In this document: positions 25,297 to 38,687 of the stretch, one piece after another
Numbering within the stretch: the first letter of the stretch is position 1
How the letters are laid out: each line of letters opens with the position of its first letter
Assembly: GCA_964019165.1 (NCBI GenBank)
Contig: OZ025281.1
Coordinates: forward strand, 6,295,799 to 6,359,798
DNA length: 64,000 nucleotides
Direction: 5' to 3'
DNA from: Mastigias papua
Lineage: Eukaryota; Cnidaria; Scyphozoa; Rhizostomeae; Mastigiidae
The notes under the pieces: generated by a model
Told to the model about the DNA's origin: nothing
Databases searched by the model: none
Seen by the model: only the letters and a program-made list of their open reading frames with translations
Translations under genes and position numbers: made by a program

Positions 25297-27142
25297 GTTA
25301 TCAGTATGACACTACATGAGGGCTTAAAGTGCTTTAGATATGCTCAAACTGACAATACCATGCAAGAGTGCTATTTCATTCTACATTCTTGTGATGTACT
25401 GCCAACACATAATCTAAGCGTGTTTCTACAAGGAATCTAGCAGTAGTAACATCACATGACTATTACAAGCATAGTCATTGCTCTACTTTCAGTGTTTGCA
25501 CACTTACGTAGTTTAGGCCTACTACAAGCAATAACACAGTTTGCATATACTGTTGTATGATTGAAATTGAGTACAATAGCAACAAAGCCATGCATTAAAC
25601 AGCTTTTACAGCTATGATTGCACCGATGTCAGTAGTTTAGCAAACGTTTCCTACTCCAATTAGCTTTGGTTATCAGTATGACACTACATGAGGGCTTAAA
25701 GTGCTTTAGATATGCTCAAACTGACAATACCATGCAAGAGTGCTATTTCATTCTACATTCTTGTGATGTACTGCCAACACATAATCTAAGCGTGTTTCTA
25801 CAAGGAATCTAGCAGTATTAACATCATATGACTATTACAACCATAGTCATTGCTCTACTTTCAGTGTTTGCACACTTACGTAGTTTAGGCCTACTACAAG
25901 CAATAACACAGTTTGCATATACTGTTGTATGATTGAAATTGAGTACAATAGCAAAAAAGCCATGCATTTAACAGCTTTTACAGCTATGATTGCACCGATG
26001 TCAGTAGTTTAGCAAACGTTTCCTACTCAAATTAGCTTTGGTTTTCAGTATGACACTACATGAGGGCTTAAAGTGCTTTAGATATGCTCAAACTGACAAT
26101 ACCATGCAAGAGTGCTATTTCATTCTACATTCTTGTGATGTACTGCCAACACATAATCTAAGCGTGTTTTTACAAGGAATCTAGCAGTATTAACATCATA
26201 TGACTATTACAACCACAGTCATTGCTCTAATTTCAGTGTTTGCACACTTATGTACTTTAGGCCTATTACAAGCAATAACACAGTTTGCATATACTGTTGT
26301 ATGATTGAAATTGAGTACAATAGCAACAAAGCAATGCATTAAACAACTTTTACATCTATGATTGCACCGATGTCAGTAGTTTAGCCAACGTTTCCTACTC
26401 AAATTAGCTTTGGTTATCAGTATGACACTACATGAGGGCTTAAAGTGCTTTAGATATGCTCAAACTGACAATACCAAGCAAGAGCGCTGTTTCATTCTAC
26501 ATTCTTGTGATGTACCGCCAACACATAATCTAAGCGTGTTTCTACAAGGAATCTAGCAGTATTAACATCATATGACTATTACAACCATAGTCATTGCTCT
26601 ACTTTCAGTGTTTGCACACTTACGTAGGTTAGGCCCACTACAAGCAATAACACAGTTTGCATATACTGTTGTAAGATTGAAATTGAGTACAATAGCAACA
26701 AAGCCATGCATTAAACAACTTTTACAGCTATGATTGCACCGATGTCAGTAGTTTAGGCAACGTTTCCTACTCACATTAGCTTTGGTTATCACTATTACAC
26801 TACATATGGGCTTAAAGTGCTGTATATATGCTCAAACTGACAATACCATGCAAGAGTACTATTTCATTCCAAGTTCTTGTGATGTACCGCCAAAACCTCA
26901 TCTAAGTTTGTTTCTATAAGGAATCTTGCAGTATTAACATCATATGACTATTACAACCATAGTCATTGCTCTACTTTCAGTGTTTGCACACTTATGTACT
27001 TTAGGCCTATTACAAGCAATAACACAGTTTGCATATACTGTTGTATGATTGAAATTGAGTACAATAGCAACAAAGCAATGCATTAAACAACTTTTACATC
27101 TATGATTGCACCGATGTCAGTAGTTTAGCCAACGTTTCCTAC
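22002..27142. repeat. ~5.1 kb duplicated block, copy 2 (partner 6750-11890)
   Basis: This is the second copy of the block at 6750-11890. The start is a mosaic: monomer 21949 begins as TGTATATATG type A, whereas monomer 6697 begins with GCTTTAGATATG, and identity starts after that difference. The end is at CTCAGATTAGCTTTAG (near 27143), where copy 1 continues CTCAAATTAGCTTTGG. About 10 kb of other HOR material, itself duplicated, separates the two copies. Confidence 0.88.
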
Positions 27143-27156
27143 TCAGATTAGCTTTA

Positions 27157-29570
27157 GTTATCAGTATGACACTACATGAGGGCTTAAAGTGCTTTAGATA
27201 TGCTCAAACTGACAATACCAAGCAAGAGCGCTGTTTCATTCTACATTCTTGTGATGTACCGCCAACACATAATCTAAGCGTGTTTCTACAAGGAATCTAG
27301 CAGTATTAACATCATATGACTATTACAACCATAGTCATTGCTCTACTTTCAGTGTTTGCACACTTACGTAGGTTAGGCCCACTACAAGCAATAACACAGT
27401 TTGCATATACTGTTGTAAGATTGAAATTGAGTACAATAGCAACAAAGCCATGCATTAAACAACTTTTACAGCTATGATTGCACCGATGTCAGTAGTTTAG
27501 GCAACGTTTCGTACTCACATTAGCTTTGGTTATCACTATTACACTACATATGGGCTTAAAGTGCTGTATATATGCTCAAACTGACAATACCATGCAAGAG
27601 TACTATTTCATTCTAAGTTCTTGTGATGTACCGCCAAAACCTCATCTAAGTTTGTTTCTATAAGGAATCTAGCAGTATTAACATCATATGACTATTACAA
27701 CCATAGTCATTGCTCTACTTTCAGTGTTTGCACACTTATGTACTTTAGGCCTATTACAAGCAATAACACAGTTTGCATATACTGTTGTATGATTGAAATT
27801 GAGTACAATAGCAACAAAGCAATGCATTAAACAACTTTTACATCTATGATTGCACCGATGTCAGTAGTTTAGGCAACGTTTCCTACTCAAATTAGCTTTG
27901 GTTATCACTATGACACTACATATGGGCTTAAAGTGCTTTAGATATGCTCAAACTGACAATACCATGCAAGAGTGCTATTTCATTCTACATTCTTGTGATG
28001 TACTGCCAACACATAATCTAAGCGTGTTTCTACAAGGAATCTAGCAGTATTAACATCATATGACTATTACAACCATAGTCATTGCTCTACTTTCAGTGTT
28101 TGCACACTTATGTGCTTTAGGCCTATTACAAGCAATAACACAGTTTGCATATACTGTTGTATGATTGAAATTGAGTACAATAGCAACAAAGCCATGCATT
28201 AAACAGCTTTTACAGCTATGATTGCACCGATGTCAGTAGTTTAGGCAACGTTTCCTACTCAAATTAGCTTTGGTTATCACTATTACACTACATATGGTCT
28301 TAAAGTGCTGTATATATGCTCAAACTGACAATACCATGCAAGAGTTCTATTTCATTCTAAGTTCTTGTGATGTACCGCCAACACATAATCTAAGCGTGTT
28401 TCTACAAGGAATCTAGCAGTTTTAACATCATATGACTATTACAACCATAGTCATTGCTCTACTTTCAGTGTTTGCACACTTATGTACTTTAGGCCTATTA
28501 CAAGCAAAAACACAGTTTGCATATACTGTTGTATGATTGAAATTGAGTACAATAGCAACAAAGCCATGCATTAAGCAACTTTTACATCTATGATTGCACC
28601 GATGTCAGTAGTTTAGCAAACGTTTCCTACTCAAATTAGCTTTGGTTATCAGTATGACACTACATGAGGGCTTAAAGTGCTTTAGATATGCTCAAACTGA
28701 CAATACCATGCAAGAGTGCTATTTCATTCTACATTCTTGTGATGTACTGCCAACACATAATCTAAGCGTGTTTCTACAAGGAATCTAGCAGTATTAACAT
28801 CATATGACTATTACAACCATAGTCATTGCTCTACTTTCAGTGTTTGCACACTTACGTAGTTTAGGCCTACTACAAGCAATAAGACAGTTTGCATATACTG
28901 TTGTATGATTGAAATTGAGTACAATAGCAACAAAGCCATGCATTAAACAACTTTTACATCTATGATTGCACCGATGTCAGTAGTTTAGCCAACGTTTCCT
29001 ACTCAAATTAGCTTTGGTTATCACTATTACACTACATATGGGCTTAAAGTGCTTTAGATATGCTCAAACTGACAATACCATGCAAGAGTGCTATTTCAGT
29101 CTAAGTTCTTGTGATGTACCGCCAAAACCTCATCTAAGCGTGTTTCTACAAGGCATCTAGCAGTTTTAATATCATATGAATATTACAGCCATGGTCATTG
29201 CTCTACTTTCAGTGTTTGCACACTTATGTAGGTTAGGCCTATCACAAGCAATAACACAGTTTGCATATACTGTTGTATGATTGAAATTGAGTACAATAGC
29301 AACAAAGCCATGCATTAAACAACTTTTACATCTATGATTGCACCGATGTCAGTAGTTTAGCCAACGTTTCCTACTCAAATTAGCTTTGGTTATCAGTATG
29401 ACACTACATGAGGGCTTAAAGTGCTTCAGATATGCTCAAACTGACAATACCATGCAAGAGTTCTATTTCATTCTACATTCTTGTGATGAACTGCCAGCAC
29501 ATAATCTAAGCGTGTTTCTACAAGGAATCTAGCAGTATTAACATCATATGACTATTACAACCATAGTCAT
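27157..29570. repeat. Mixed monomers at the edge of the recent blocks
   Basis: The pair 27157/27529 repeats the pair 26413/26785 (ACCAAGCAAGAGCG followed by type A), a 744-bp step. Private changes begin to accumulate: CTCAGATTAGCTTTAG before 27157, TTTCGTACTCAC near 27510, ATGGTCTTAAAG at 28273, AATAAGACAG near 28880, and AGGCATCTAG with TTAATATCAT near 29150-29170. The stretch holds only satellite monomers. Confidence 0.7.
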
Positions 29571-32363
29571 TGCTCTGCTTTCAGTGTTTGGACACTTCCG
29601 TAGGTTAGGCCTACTACCAGCAATAACACTGGTTGCATATACTGTTGTATGATTGAAATTGAGTACAATAGCAACAAAGCCATGCATTAAACAGCTTTTA
29701 CAGCTATGATTGCACCGATGTCAGTAGTTTAGCAAACGTTTCCTACTCAAATTAGCTTTGGTTAGCACTATTACACTACATATGGGCTTAAAGTGCTGTA
29801 TATATGCTCAAACTGACAACACCATGCAAGAGTACCATTTCATTCTAAGTTCTTGTGATGTATCCTCAAAACCTCATCTAAGTTTGTTTCTACAAGGAAT
29901 CTAGCAGTTTTAACATCATATGAATATTACAGCCATGGTCATTGCTCTGCTTTCAGTGTTTGCACACTTATGTACTTTAGGCCTATTACAAGCAATAACA
30001 CAGTTTGCATATACTGTTGTATGATTGAAATTGAGTACAATAGCAACAAAGCCATGCATTAAACAACTTTTACATCTATGATTGCACCGATGTCAGTAGT
30101 TTAGCCAACGTTTCCTACTCAAATTAGCTTTGGTTATCAGTATGACACTACATGAGGGCTTAAAGTGCTTTAGATATGCTCAAACTGACAATACCATGCA
30201 AGAGTGCTATTTCATTCTACATTCTTGTGGTGTACTGCCAACACATAATCTAAGCGTGTTTCTACAAGGACTCTAGCAGTATTAACATCATATGACTATT
30301 ACAACCATAGTCATTGCTCTACTTTCAGTGTTTGCACACTTACGTAGTTTAGGCCTACTACAAGCAATAACACAGTTTGCATATACTGTTGTATGATTGA
30401 AATTGAGTACAATAGCAACAAAGCCATGCATTAAACAGCTTTTACAGCTATGATTGCACCGATGTCAGTAGTTTAGGCAACGTTTCCTACTCAAATTAGC
30501 TTTGGTTATCACTATGACCCTACATGAGGGCTTAAAGTGCTTTAGATATGCTCAAACTGACAATACCATGCAAGAGTGCTTTTTCATTCTACATTCTTGT
30601 GATGTACTGCCAACACATAATCTAAGCGTGTTTCTACAAGGAATCTAGCAGTATTAACATCATATGACTATTACAACCATAGTCATTGCTCTACTTTCAG
30701 TGTTTGCACACTTATGTGCTTTAGGCCTATTACAAGCAATAACACAGTTTGCATATACTGTTGTATGATTGAAATTGAGTACAATAGCAACAAAGCCATG
30801 CATTAAACAGCTTTTACAGCTATGATAGCACCGATGTCAGTAGTTTAGTCAACGTTTCCTACTCAAATTAGCTTTGTTTATCACTATTACACTACATATG
30901 GGCTTAAAGTGCTTCAGATATGCTCAAACTGACAACACCATGCAAGAGTCCTATTTAATTCTAAGTTCTTGTGATGTACCGCCAAAACCTCATCTAAGTT
31001 TGTTTCTACAAGGAATCTAGCAGTTTTAACATCATATGAATATTACAACCATAGTCATTGCTCTACTTTCAGTGTTTGCACACTTATGTACTTTAGGCCT
31101 ATTACAAGCAATAACACAGTTTGCAGATACTGTTGTATGATTGAAATTGAGTACAATAGCAACAAAGCCATGCATTAAACAACTTTTACATCTATGATTG
31201 CACCGATGTCAGTAGTTTAGCCAACGTTTCCTACTCAAATTAGCTTTGGTTATCACTATTACACTACATATGGGCTTAAAGTGCTTTAGATATGCTCAAA
31301 CTGACAATACCATGCAAGAGTGCTATTTCAGTCTATGTTCTTGTGATGTACCGCCAAAACCTCATCTAAGCGTGTTTCTACAAGGAATCTAGCAGTTTTA
31401 ACATCATATGAATATTACAGCCATGGTCATTGCTCTACTTTCAGTGTTTGCACACTTATGTAGGTTAGGCCTATTACAAGCAATAACACAGCTTGCATAT
31501 ACTGTTGTATGATTGAAATTGAGTACAATAGCAACAAAGCCATGCATTAAACAGCTTTTACAGCTATGATTGCACCGATGTCAGTAGTTTAGCCAACGTT
31601 TCCTACTCAAATTAGCTTTGGTTATCACTATGACACAACATGAGAGCTTAAAGTGCTTGAGAATGCTCAACCTGAGAATACCATGCAAGAGTGCTATTTC
31701 ATTCTACATTATTGTGATGTACTGCCAACACATAATCTAAGCGTGTTTCTACAAGGAATCTAGCAGTATTAACATCATATGACTATTACAACCATAGTCA
31801 TTGCTCTACTTTCAGTGTTTGCACACTTACGTAGGTTAGGCCTACTACAAGCAATAACACAGGTTGCATATACTGTTGTATGATTGAAATTGAGTACAAT
31901 AGCAACAAAGCCATGCATTAAACAGCTTTTACAGCTATGATTGCACCGATGTCAGTAGTTTAGCCAACGTTTCCTACTCAAATTAGCTTTGGTTAGCACT
32001 ATTACACTACATATGGGCTTAAAGTGCTGTATATATGCTCAAACTGACAACACCATGCAAGAGTACTATTTCATTCTAAGTTCTTGTGATGTACCGCCAA
32101 AACCTCATCTGAGCGTGTTTCTGCAAGGAATCTAGCAGTTTTAACATCATATGAATATTACAGCCATAGTCATTGCTCTGCTTTCAGTGTTTGCACACTT
32201 ATGTACTTTAGGCCTATTACAAGCAATAACACAGTTTGCATATACTGTTGTATGATTGACATTGAGTACAATAGCAACAAAGCCATGCATTAAAGAGATT
32301 TTACAGCTATGATTGCACCGATGTCAGTAGTTTAGCCAACGTTTCCTACTCAAATTAGCTTTG
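29571..32363. repeat. Diverged monomers, start of the older central segment
   Basis: Private substitutions become frequent from about 29576 (CTGCTTTCAG, TTTGGACACTTCCG, CTACCAGCAATAACACTGG). Monomers 29761 and 31992 both start GTTAGCACTATTAC and carry CAACACC, about six monomers apart (2231 bp, allowing for the deletion in 31621), which hints at an old 6-mer duplication. Other rare variants are GACCCTACATGAG near 30517 and GTCCTATTTAATT near 30950. Confidence 0.7.
31621..31991 (+). repeat. 371-bp monomer 86 with 1-bp deletion
   Basis: This monomer reads GTGCTTGAGAATGCTCAACC where others read GTGCTTTAGATATGCTCAAAC, one base shorter at about 31660-31663. It also has ACACAACATGAGAGC and CTGAGAATACC. 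The next GTTAGC lies at 31992, 371 bp on. It is the first length change in the window and is not shared with any other monomer here. Confidence 0.9.
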
Positions 32364-33107
32364 GTTATCAGTATGACACTAAATGAGGGCTTAAAGTGCT
32401 TTAGATATGCTCAAACTGACAATACCATGCAAGAGTGCTTTTTCATTCTACATTCTTGTGATGTACTGCCAACACATAATCTAAGCGTGTTTCTACAAGG
32501 AATCTAGCAGTATTAACATCATATGACTATTACAACCATAGTCATTGCTCTACTTTCAGTGTTTGCACACTTATGTACTTTAGGCCTACTACAAGGAATA
32601 ACACAGTTTGCATATACTGTTGTATGATTGAAATTGAGTACAATAGCAACAAATCCATGCATTAAACAAATTTTACATCTATGATTGCACCGATGTCAGT
32701 AGTTTAGCCAACGTTTCCTACTCAAATTAGCTTTGGTTATCACTATTACACTACATATGGGCCTAAAGTGCTTTAGATATGCTCAACCTGACAATACCAT
32801 GCAAGAGTGCTATTTCATTCTACATTCTTGTGATGTACTGCCAACACATAATCTAAGCGTGTTTCTACAAGGAATGTAGCAGTATTAACATCATATGACT
32901 ATTACAACCATAGTCATTGCTCTACGTTCAGTGTTTGCACACTTACGTAGTTTAGGCCTACTACAAGCAATAACACAGTTTGCATATACTGTTGTATGAT
33001 TGAAATTGAGTACAATAGCAACAAAGCCATGCATTAAACAACTTTTACAGCTATGATTGCACCGATGTCAGTAGTTTAGCCAACGTTTCCTACTCAAATT
33101 AGCTTTG

Positions 33108-35339
33108 ATTATCACTATGACACTACATGAGGGCTTAAAGTGCTGTAGATGTGCTCAAACTGACAACACCATGCAAGAGTGCTATTTCATTCTAAGTTCT
33201 TGTGATGTACCTCCAAAACCTCATCTAAGTTTGTTCCTACAAGGAATCTAGCAGTTTTAACATCATATTAACATAACAGCCATGGTCATTGCTCTACTTT
33301 CAGTGTTTGCACACTTATGTACTTTAGGCCTATTACAAGCAATAACACATTTTGCATATACTGTTGTATGATTGAAATTGAGTACAATAGCAACAAAGCC
33401 ATGCATTAAACAGCTTTTACAGCTATGATTGCACCGATGTCAGTAGTTTAGACAACGTTTCCTACTCAAATTAGCTTTGGTTATCACTATGACACTACAT
33501 GAGGGCTTAAAGTGCTTTAAATATGCTCAAACTGACAATACCATGCAAGAGTGCTTTTTCAGTCTACATTCTTGTGATGTACTGCCAACACATAATCTAA
33601 GCGTGTTTCTACAAGGAATCTAGCAGTATTAACATCATATGACTATTACAACCATAGTCATTGCTCTACTTTCAGTGTTTGCACACTTACGTAGTTTAGG
33701 CCTACTACAAGCAATAACACAGTTTGCATATACTGTTGTATGATTGAAATTGAGTACAATAGCAACAAATCCATGCATTAAACAACTTTTACATCTATGA
33801 TTGCACCGATGTCAGTAGTTTAGCAAACGTTTCCTACTCAAATTAGCTTTGGCTATCAGTATGACACTACATGAGGGCTTAAAGTGCTTTAGATATGCTC
33901 AAACTGACAATACCATGCAAGAGTGCTATTTCATTCTACATTCTTGTGATGTACTGCCAACACATAATCTAAGCGTGTTTCTACAAGGAATCTAGCAGTA
34001 TTAACATCATATGACTATTACAACCATAGTCATTGCTCTACTTTCAGTGTTTGCACACTTACGTAGTTTAGGCCTACTACAAGCAATAACACAGTTTGCA
34101 TATACTGTTGTATGATTGAAATTGAGTACAATAGCAACAAAGCCATGCATTAAACAACTTTTACAGCTATGATTGCACCGATGTCAGTAGTTTAGCCAAC
34201 GTTTCCTACTCAAATTAGCTTTGATTATCACTATGACACTACATGAGGGCTTAAAGTGCTTTAGATATGCTCAAACTGACAACACCATGCAAGAGTGCTA
34301 TTTCATTCTAAGTTCTTGTGATGTACCGCCAAAACCTCATCTAAGTTTGTTCCTACAAGGAATCTAGCAGTTTTAACATCATATTAACATAACAGCCATG
34401 GTCATTGCTCTACTTTCAGTGTTTGCACACTTATGTACTTTAGGCCTATTACAAGCAATAACACAGGTTGCATATACTGTTGTATGATTGAAATTGAGTA
34501 CAATAGCAACAAAGCCATGCATTAAACAGCTTTTACAGCTATGATTGCACCGATGTCAGTAGTTTAGCCAACGTTTCCTACTCAAATTAGCTTTGGTTAT
34601 CAGTATTACATTACATGAGGGCTTAAAGTGCTTTAGATATGCTCAAACTGACAATACCATGCAAGAGTGCTGTTTCATTCTACATTTTTGTGATGTACTG
34701 CCAACACATAATCTAAGCGTGTTTCTACAAGGAATCTAGCAGTATTAACATCATAAGACTATTACAACCATAGTCATTGCTTAACTTTCAGTGTTTGCAC
34801 ACTTACGTAGTTTAGGCCTACTACAAGCAATAACACAGTTTGCATATACTGTTGTATGATTGAAATTGAGTACAATAGCAACAAATCCATGCATTAAACA
34901 AATTTTACATCTATGATTGCACCGATGTCAGTAGTTTAGCCAACGTTTCCTACTCAAATTAGCTTTGGTTATCACTATTACACTACATATGGGCCTAAAG
35001 TGCTTTAGATATGCTCAACCTGACAATACCATGCAAGAGTGCTATTTCATTCTACATTCTTGTGATGTACTGCCAACACATAATCTAAGCGTGTTTCTAC
35101 AAGGAATCTAGCAGTATTAACATCATATGACTATTACAACCATAGTCATTGCTCTACTTTCAGTGTTTGCACACTTACGTAGTTTAGGCCTACTACAAGC
35201 AATAACACAGTTTGCATATACTGTTGTATAATTGAAATTGAGTACAATAGCAACAAAGCCATGCATTAAACAGCTTTTACAGCTATGATTGCACCGATGT
35301 CAGTAGTTTAGCCAACGTTTCCTACTCAAATTAGCTTTG
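33108..35339. repeat. Diverged 3-mer pair inside the central HOR
   Basis: The monomers starting 33108 and 34224 share CTTTGATTATC at the boundary, TTGTTCCTACAAGG, and the rare CATATTAACATAACAGCC, 1116 bp apart. The other two monomers of each triplet match less well. Monomer 33852 follows CTTTGGCTATCAG, and 34596 has GTTATCAGTATTACATTAC, CATAAGACTATTAC and GCTTAACTTTC; the last two markers also occur in monomer 37944. Confidence 0.7.
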
Positions 35340-37571
35340 GTTATCACTATGACACTACATGAGGGCTTAAAGTGCTTTAGATATGCTCAACCTGACAATA
35401 CCATGCAAGAGTGCTATTTCATTCTACATTCTTGTGATGTACTGCCAACACATAATCTAAGCGTGTTTCTACAAGGAATCTAGCAGTTTTAACATCATAT
35501 GAATATTACAGCCATGGTCATTGCTCTACTTTCAGTGTTTGCACACTTATGTACTTTAGGCCTATTACAAGCAATAACACAGGTTGCATATACTGTTGTA
35601 TGATTGAAATTGAGTACAATAGCAACAAAGCCATGCATTAAACAGCTTTTACAGCTATGATTGCGCCGATGTTAGCAGTTTAGCCAACGTTTCCTACTCA
35701 AATTAGCTTTGATTATCACTATGACACTACATGAGGGCTTAAAGTGCTTTAGATATGCTCAAACTAACAATACCATGCAAGAGTGCTATGTCATTCTACA
35801 TTCTTGTGATGTACTGCCAACACATAATCTAAGCGTTTTTCTACAAGGAATCTAGCAGTATTAACATCATATGACTATTACAACCATAGTCATTGCTCAA
35901 CTTTCAGTGTTTGCACACTTACGTAGTTTAGGCCTACTACAAGCAATAACACAGTTTGCATATACTGTTGTATGATTGAAATTGAGTACAATAGCAACAA
36001 ATCCATGCATTAAACAAATTTTACATCTATGATTGCACCGATGTCAGTAGTTTAGCCAACGTTTCCTACTCAAATTAGCTTTGGTTATCACTATTACACT
36101 ACATATGGGCTTAAAGTGCTTTAGATATGCTCAACCTGACAATACCATGCAAGAGTGCTATTTTATTTTACAGTCTTGTGATGTACTGCCAACACATAAT
36201 CTAAGCGTGTTTCTACAAGGAATCTAGCAGTATTAACATTATATGACTATTACAACCATAGTCATTGCTCTACTTTCAGTGTTTGCACACTTACGTAGTT
36301 TAGGCCTACTACAAGCAATAACACAGTTTGCATATACTGTTGTATGATTGAAATTGAGTACAATAGCAACAAAGCCATGCATTAAACAGCTTGTACAGCT
36401 ATGATTGCGCCGATGTTAGTAGTTTAGCCAACGTTTCCTACTCAAATTAGCTTTGGTTATCACTATGACACTACATGAGGGCTTAAAGTGCTTTAGATAT
36501 GCTCAACCTGACAATACCATGCAAGAGTGCTATTTCATTCTACATTCTTGTGATGTACTGCCAACACATAATCTAAGCGTGTTTCTACAAGGAATCTAGC
36601 AGTTTTAACATCATATGAATATTACAGCCATGGTCATTGCTCTACTTTCAGTGTTTGCACACTTATGTACTTTAGGCCTATTACAAGCAATAACACAGGT
36701 TGCATATACTGTTGTATGATTGAAATTGAGTACAATAGCAACAAAGCCATGCATTAAACAGCTTTTACAGCTATGATTGCGCCGATGTTAGCAGTTTAGC
36801 CAACGTTTCCTACTCAAATTAGCTTTGATTATCACTATGACACTACATGAGGGCTTAAAGTGCTTTAGATATGCTCAAACTAACAATACCATGCAAGAGT
36901 GCTATGTCATTCTACATTCTTGTGATGTACTGCCAACACATAATCTAAGCGTTTTTCTACAAGGAATCTAGCAGTATTAACATCATATGACTATTACAAC
37001 CATAGTCATTGCTCAACTTTCAGTGTTTGCACACTTACGTAGTTTAGGCCTACTACAAGCAATAACACAGTTTGCATATACTGTTGTATGATTGAAATTG
37101 AGTACAATAGCAACAAATCCATGGATTAAACAAATTTTACATCTATGATTGCACCGATGTCAGTAGTTTAGCCAACGTTTCCTACTCAAATTAGCTTTGG
37201 TTATCACTATTACACTACATATGGGCTTAAAGTGCTTTAGATATGCTCAACCTGACAATACCATGCAAGAGTGCTATTTTATTTTACAGTCTTGTGATGT
37301 ACTGCCAACACATAATCTAAGCGTGTTTCTACAAGGAATCTAGCAGTATTAACATTATATGACTATTACAACCATAGTCATTGCTCTACTTTCAGTGTTT
37401 GCACACTTACGTAGTTTAGGCCTACTACAAGCAATAACACAGTTTGCATATACTGTTGTATGATTGAAATTGAGTACAATAGCAACAAAGCCATGCATTA
37501 AACAGCTTGTACAGCTATGATTGCGCCGATGTTAGTAGTTTAGCCAACGTTTCCTACTCAAATTAGCTTTG
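35340..37571. repeat. Recent 3-mer tandem duplication inside the central HOR
   Basis: Monomers starting 35340, 35712 and 36084 repeat as 36456, 36828 and 37200. Shared private markers are GCGCCGATGTTAGCAG at the end of the first, CTTTGATTATC, CAAACTAACAATACC and GCTATGTCATTC in the second, and GCTATTTTATTTTACAGTC, CATTATATGAC and CAGCTTGTACAGC in the third. A further copy of the second monomer follows at 37572. The pair is nearly identical; I noted ATCCATGCATT versus ATCCATGGATT. Confidence 0.85.
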
Positions 37572-38687
37572 ATTATCACTATGACACTACATGAGGGCTT
37601 AAAGTGCTTTAGATATGCTCAAACTAACAATACCATGCAAGAGTGCTATGTCATTCTACATTCTTGTGATGTACTGCCAACACATAATCTAAGCGTTTTT
37701 CTACAAGGAATCTAGCAGTATTAACATCATATGACTATTACAACCATAGTCATTGCTCTACTTTCAGTGTTTGCACACTTACGTAGTTTAGGCCTACTAC
37801 AAGCAATAACACAGTTTGCATATACTGTTGTATGATTGAAATTGAGTACAATAGCAACAAAGCCATGCATTAAACAGCTTTTACAGCTATGATTGCACCG
37901 ATGTCAGTAGTTTAGCCAACGTTTCCTACTCAAATTAGCTTTGGTTATCAGTATTACACTACATGAGGGCTTAAAGTGCTTTAGATATGCTCAACCTGAC
38001 AATACCATGCAAGAGTGCTATTTTATTTTACAGTCTTGTGATGTACTGCCAACACATAATCTAAGCGTGTTTCTACAAGGAATCTAGCAGTATTAACATC
38101 ATAAGACTATTACAACCATAGTCATTGCTTAACTTTCAGTGTTTGCACACTTACGTAGTTTAGGCCTACTACAAGCAATAACACAGTTTGCATATACTGT
38201 TGTATGATTGAAATTGAGTACAATAGCAACAAATCCATGCATTAAACAAATTTTACATCTATGATTGCACCGATGTCAGTAGTTTAGCCGACGTTTCCTA
38301 CTCAAATTAGCTTTGGTTATCACTATTACACTACATATGGGCCTAAAGTGCTTTAGATATGCTTAACCTGACAATACCATGCAAGAGTGCTATTTCATTC
38401 TACATTCTTGTGATGTACTGCCAACACATAATCTAAGCGTGTTTCTACAAGGAATCTAGCAGTATTAACATCATATGACTATTACAACCAAAGTCATTGC
38501 TCTACTTTCAGTGTTTGCACACTTACGTAGTTTAGGCCTACTACAAGCAATAACACAGTTTGCATATACTGTTGTATGATTGAAATTGAGTACAATAGCA
38601 ACAAAGCCATGCATTAAACAGCTTTTACAGCTATGATTGCACCGATGTCAGTAGTTTAGCCAACGTTTCCTACTCAAATTAGCTTTG

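Larger units (their letters stand above)
32364..38687. repeat. 3-mer HOR (1116 bp), about six copies, older
   Basis: The tag AAATCCATG (elsewhere AAAGCCATG) occurs at 32651, 33767, 34883, 35999, 37115 and 38231, each exactly 1116 bp (three monomers) after the last. A second marker in a fixed phase of the same triplet is GGGCCTAAAG in the monomers starting 32736, 34968 and 38316. The copies have diverged and carry private changes, so this HOR looks older than those in the flanking regions. Sub-blocks were re-duplicated later. Confidence 0.88.

Noticed and set aside
31621..31991. Transposon insertion or target-site duplication at the register shift
   Set aside because: The shift is a single-base loss near 31660-31663 with ordinary satellite on both sides.
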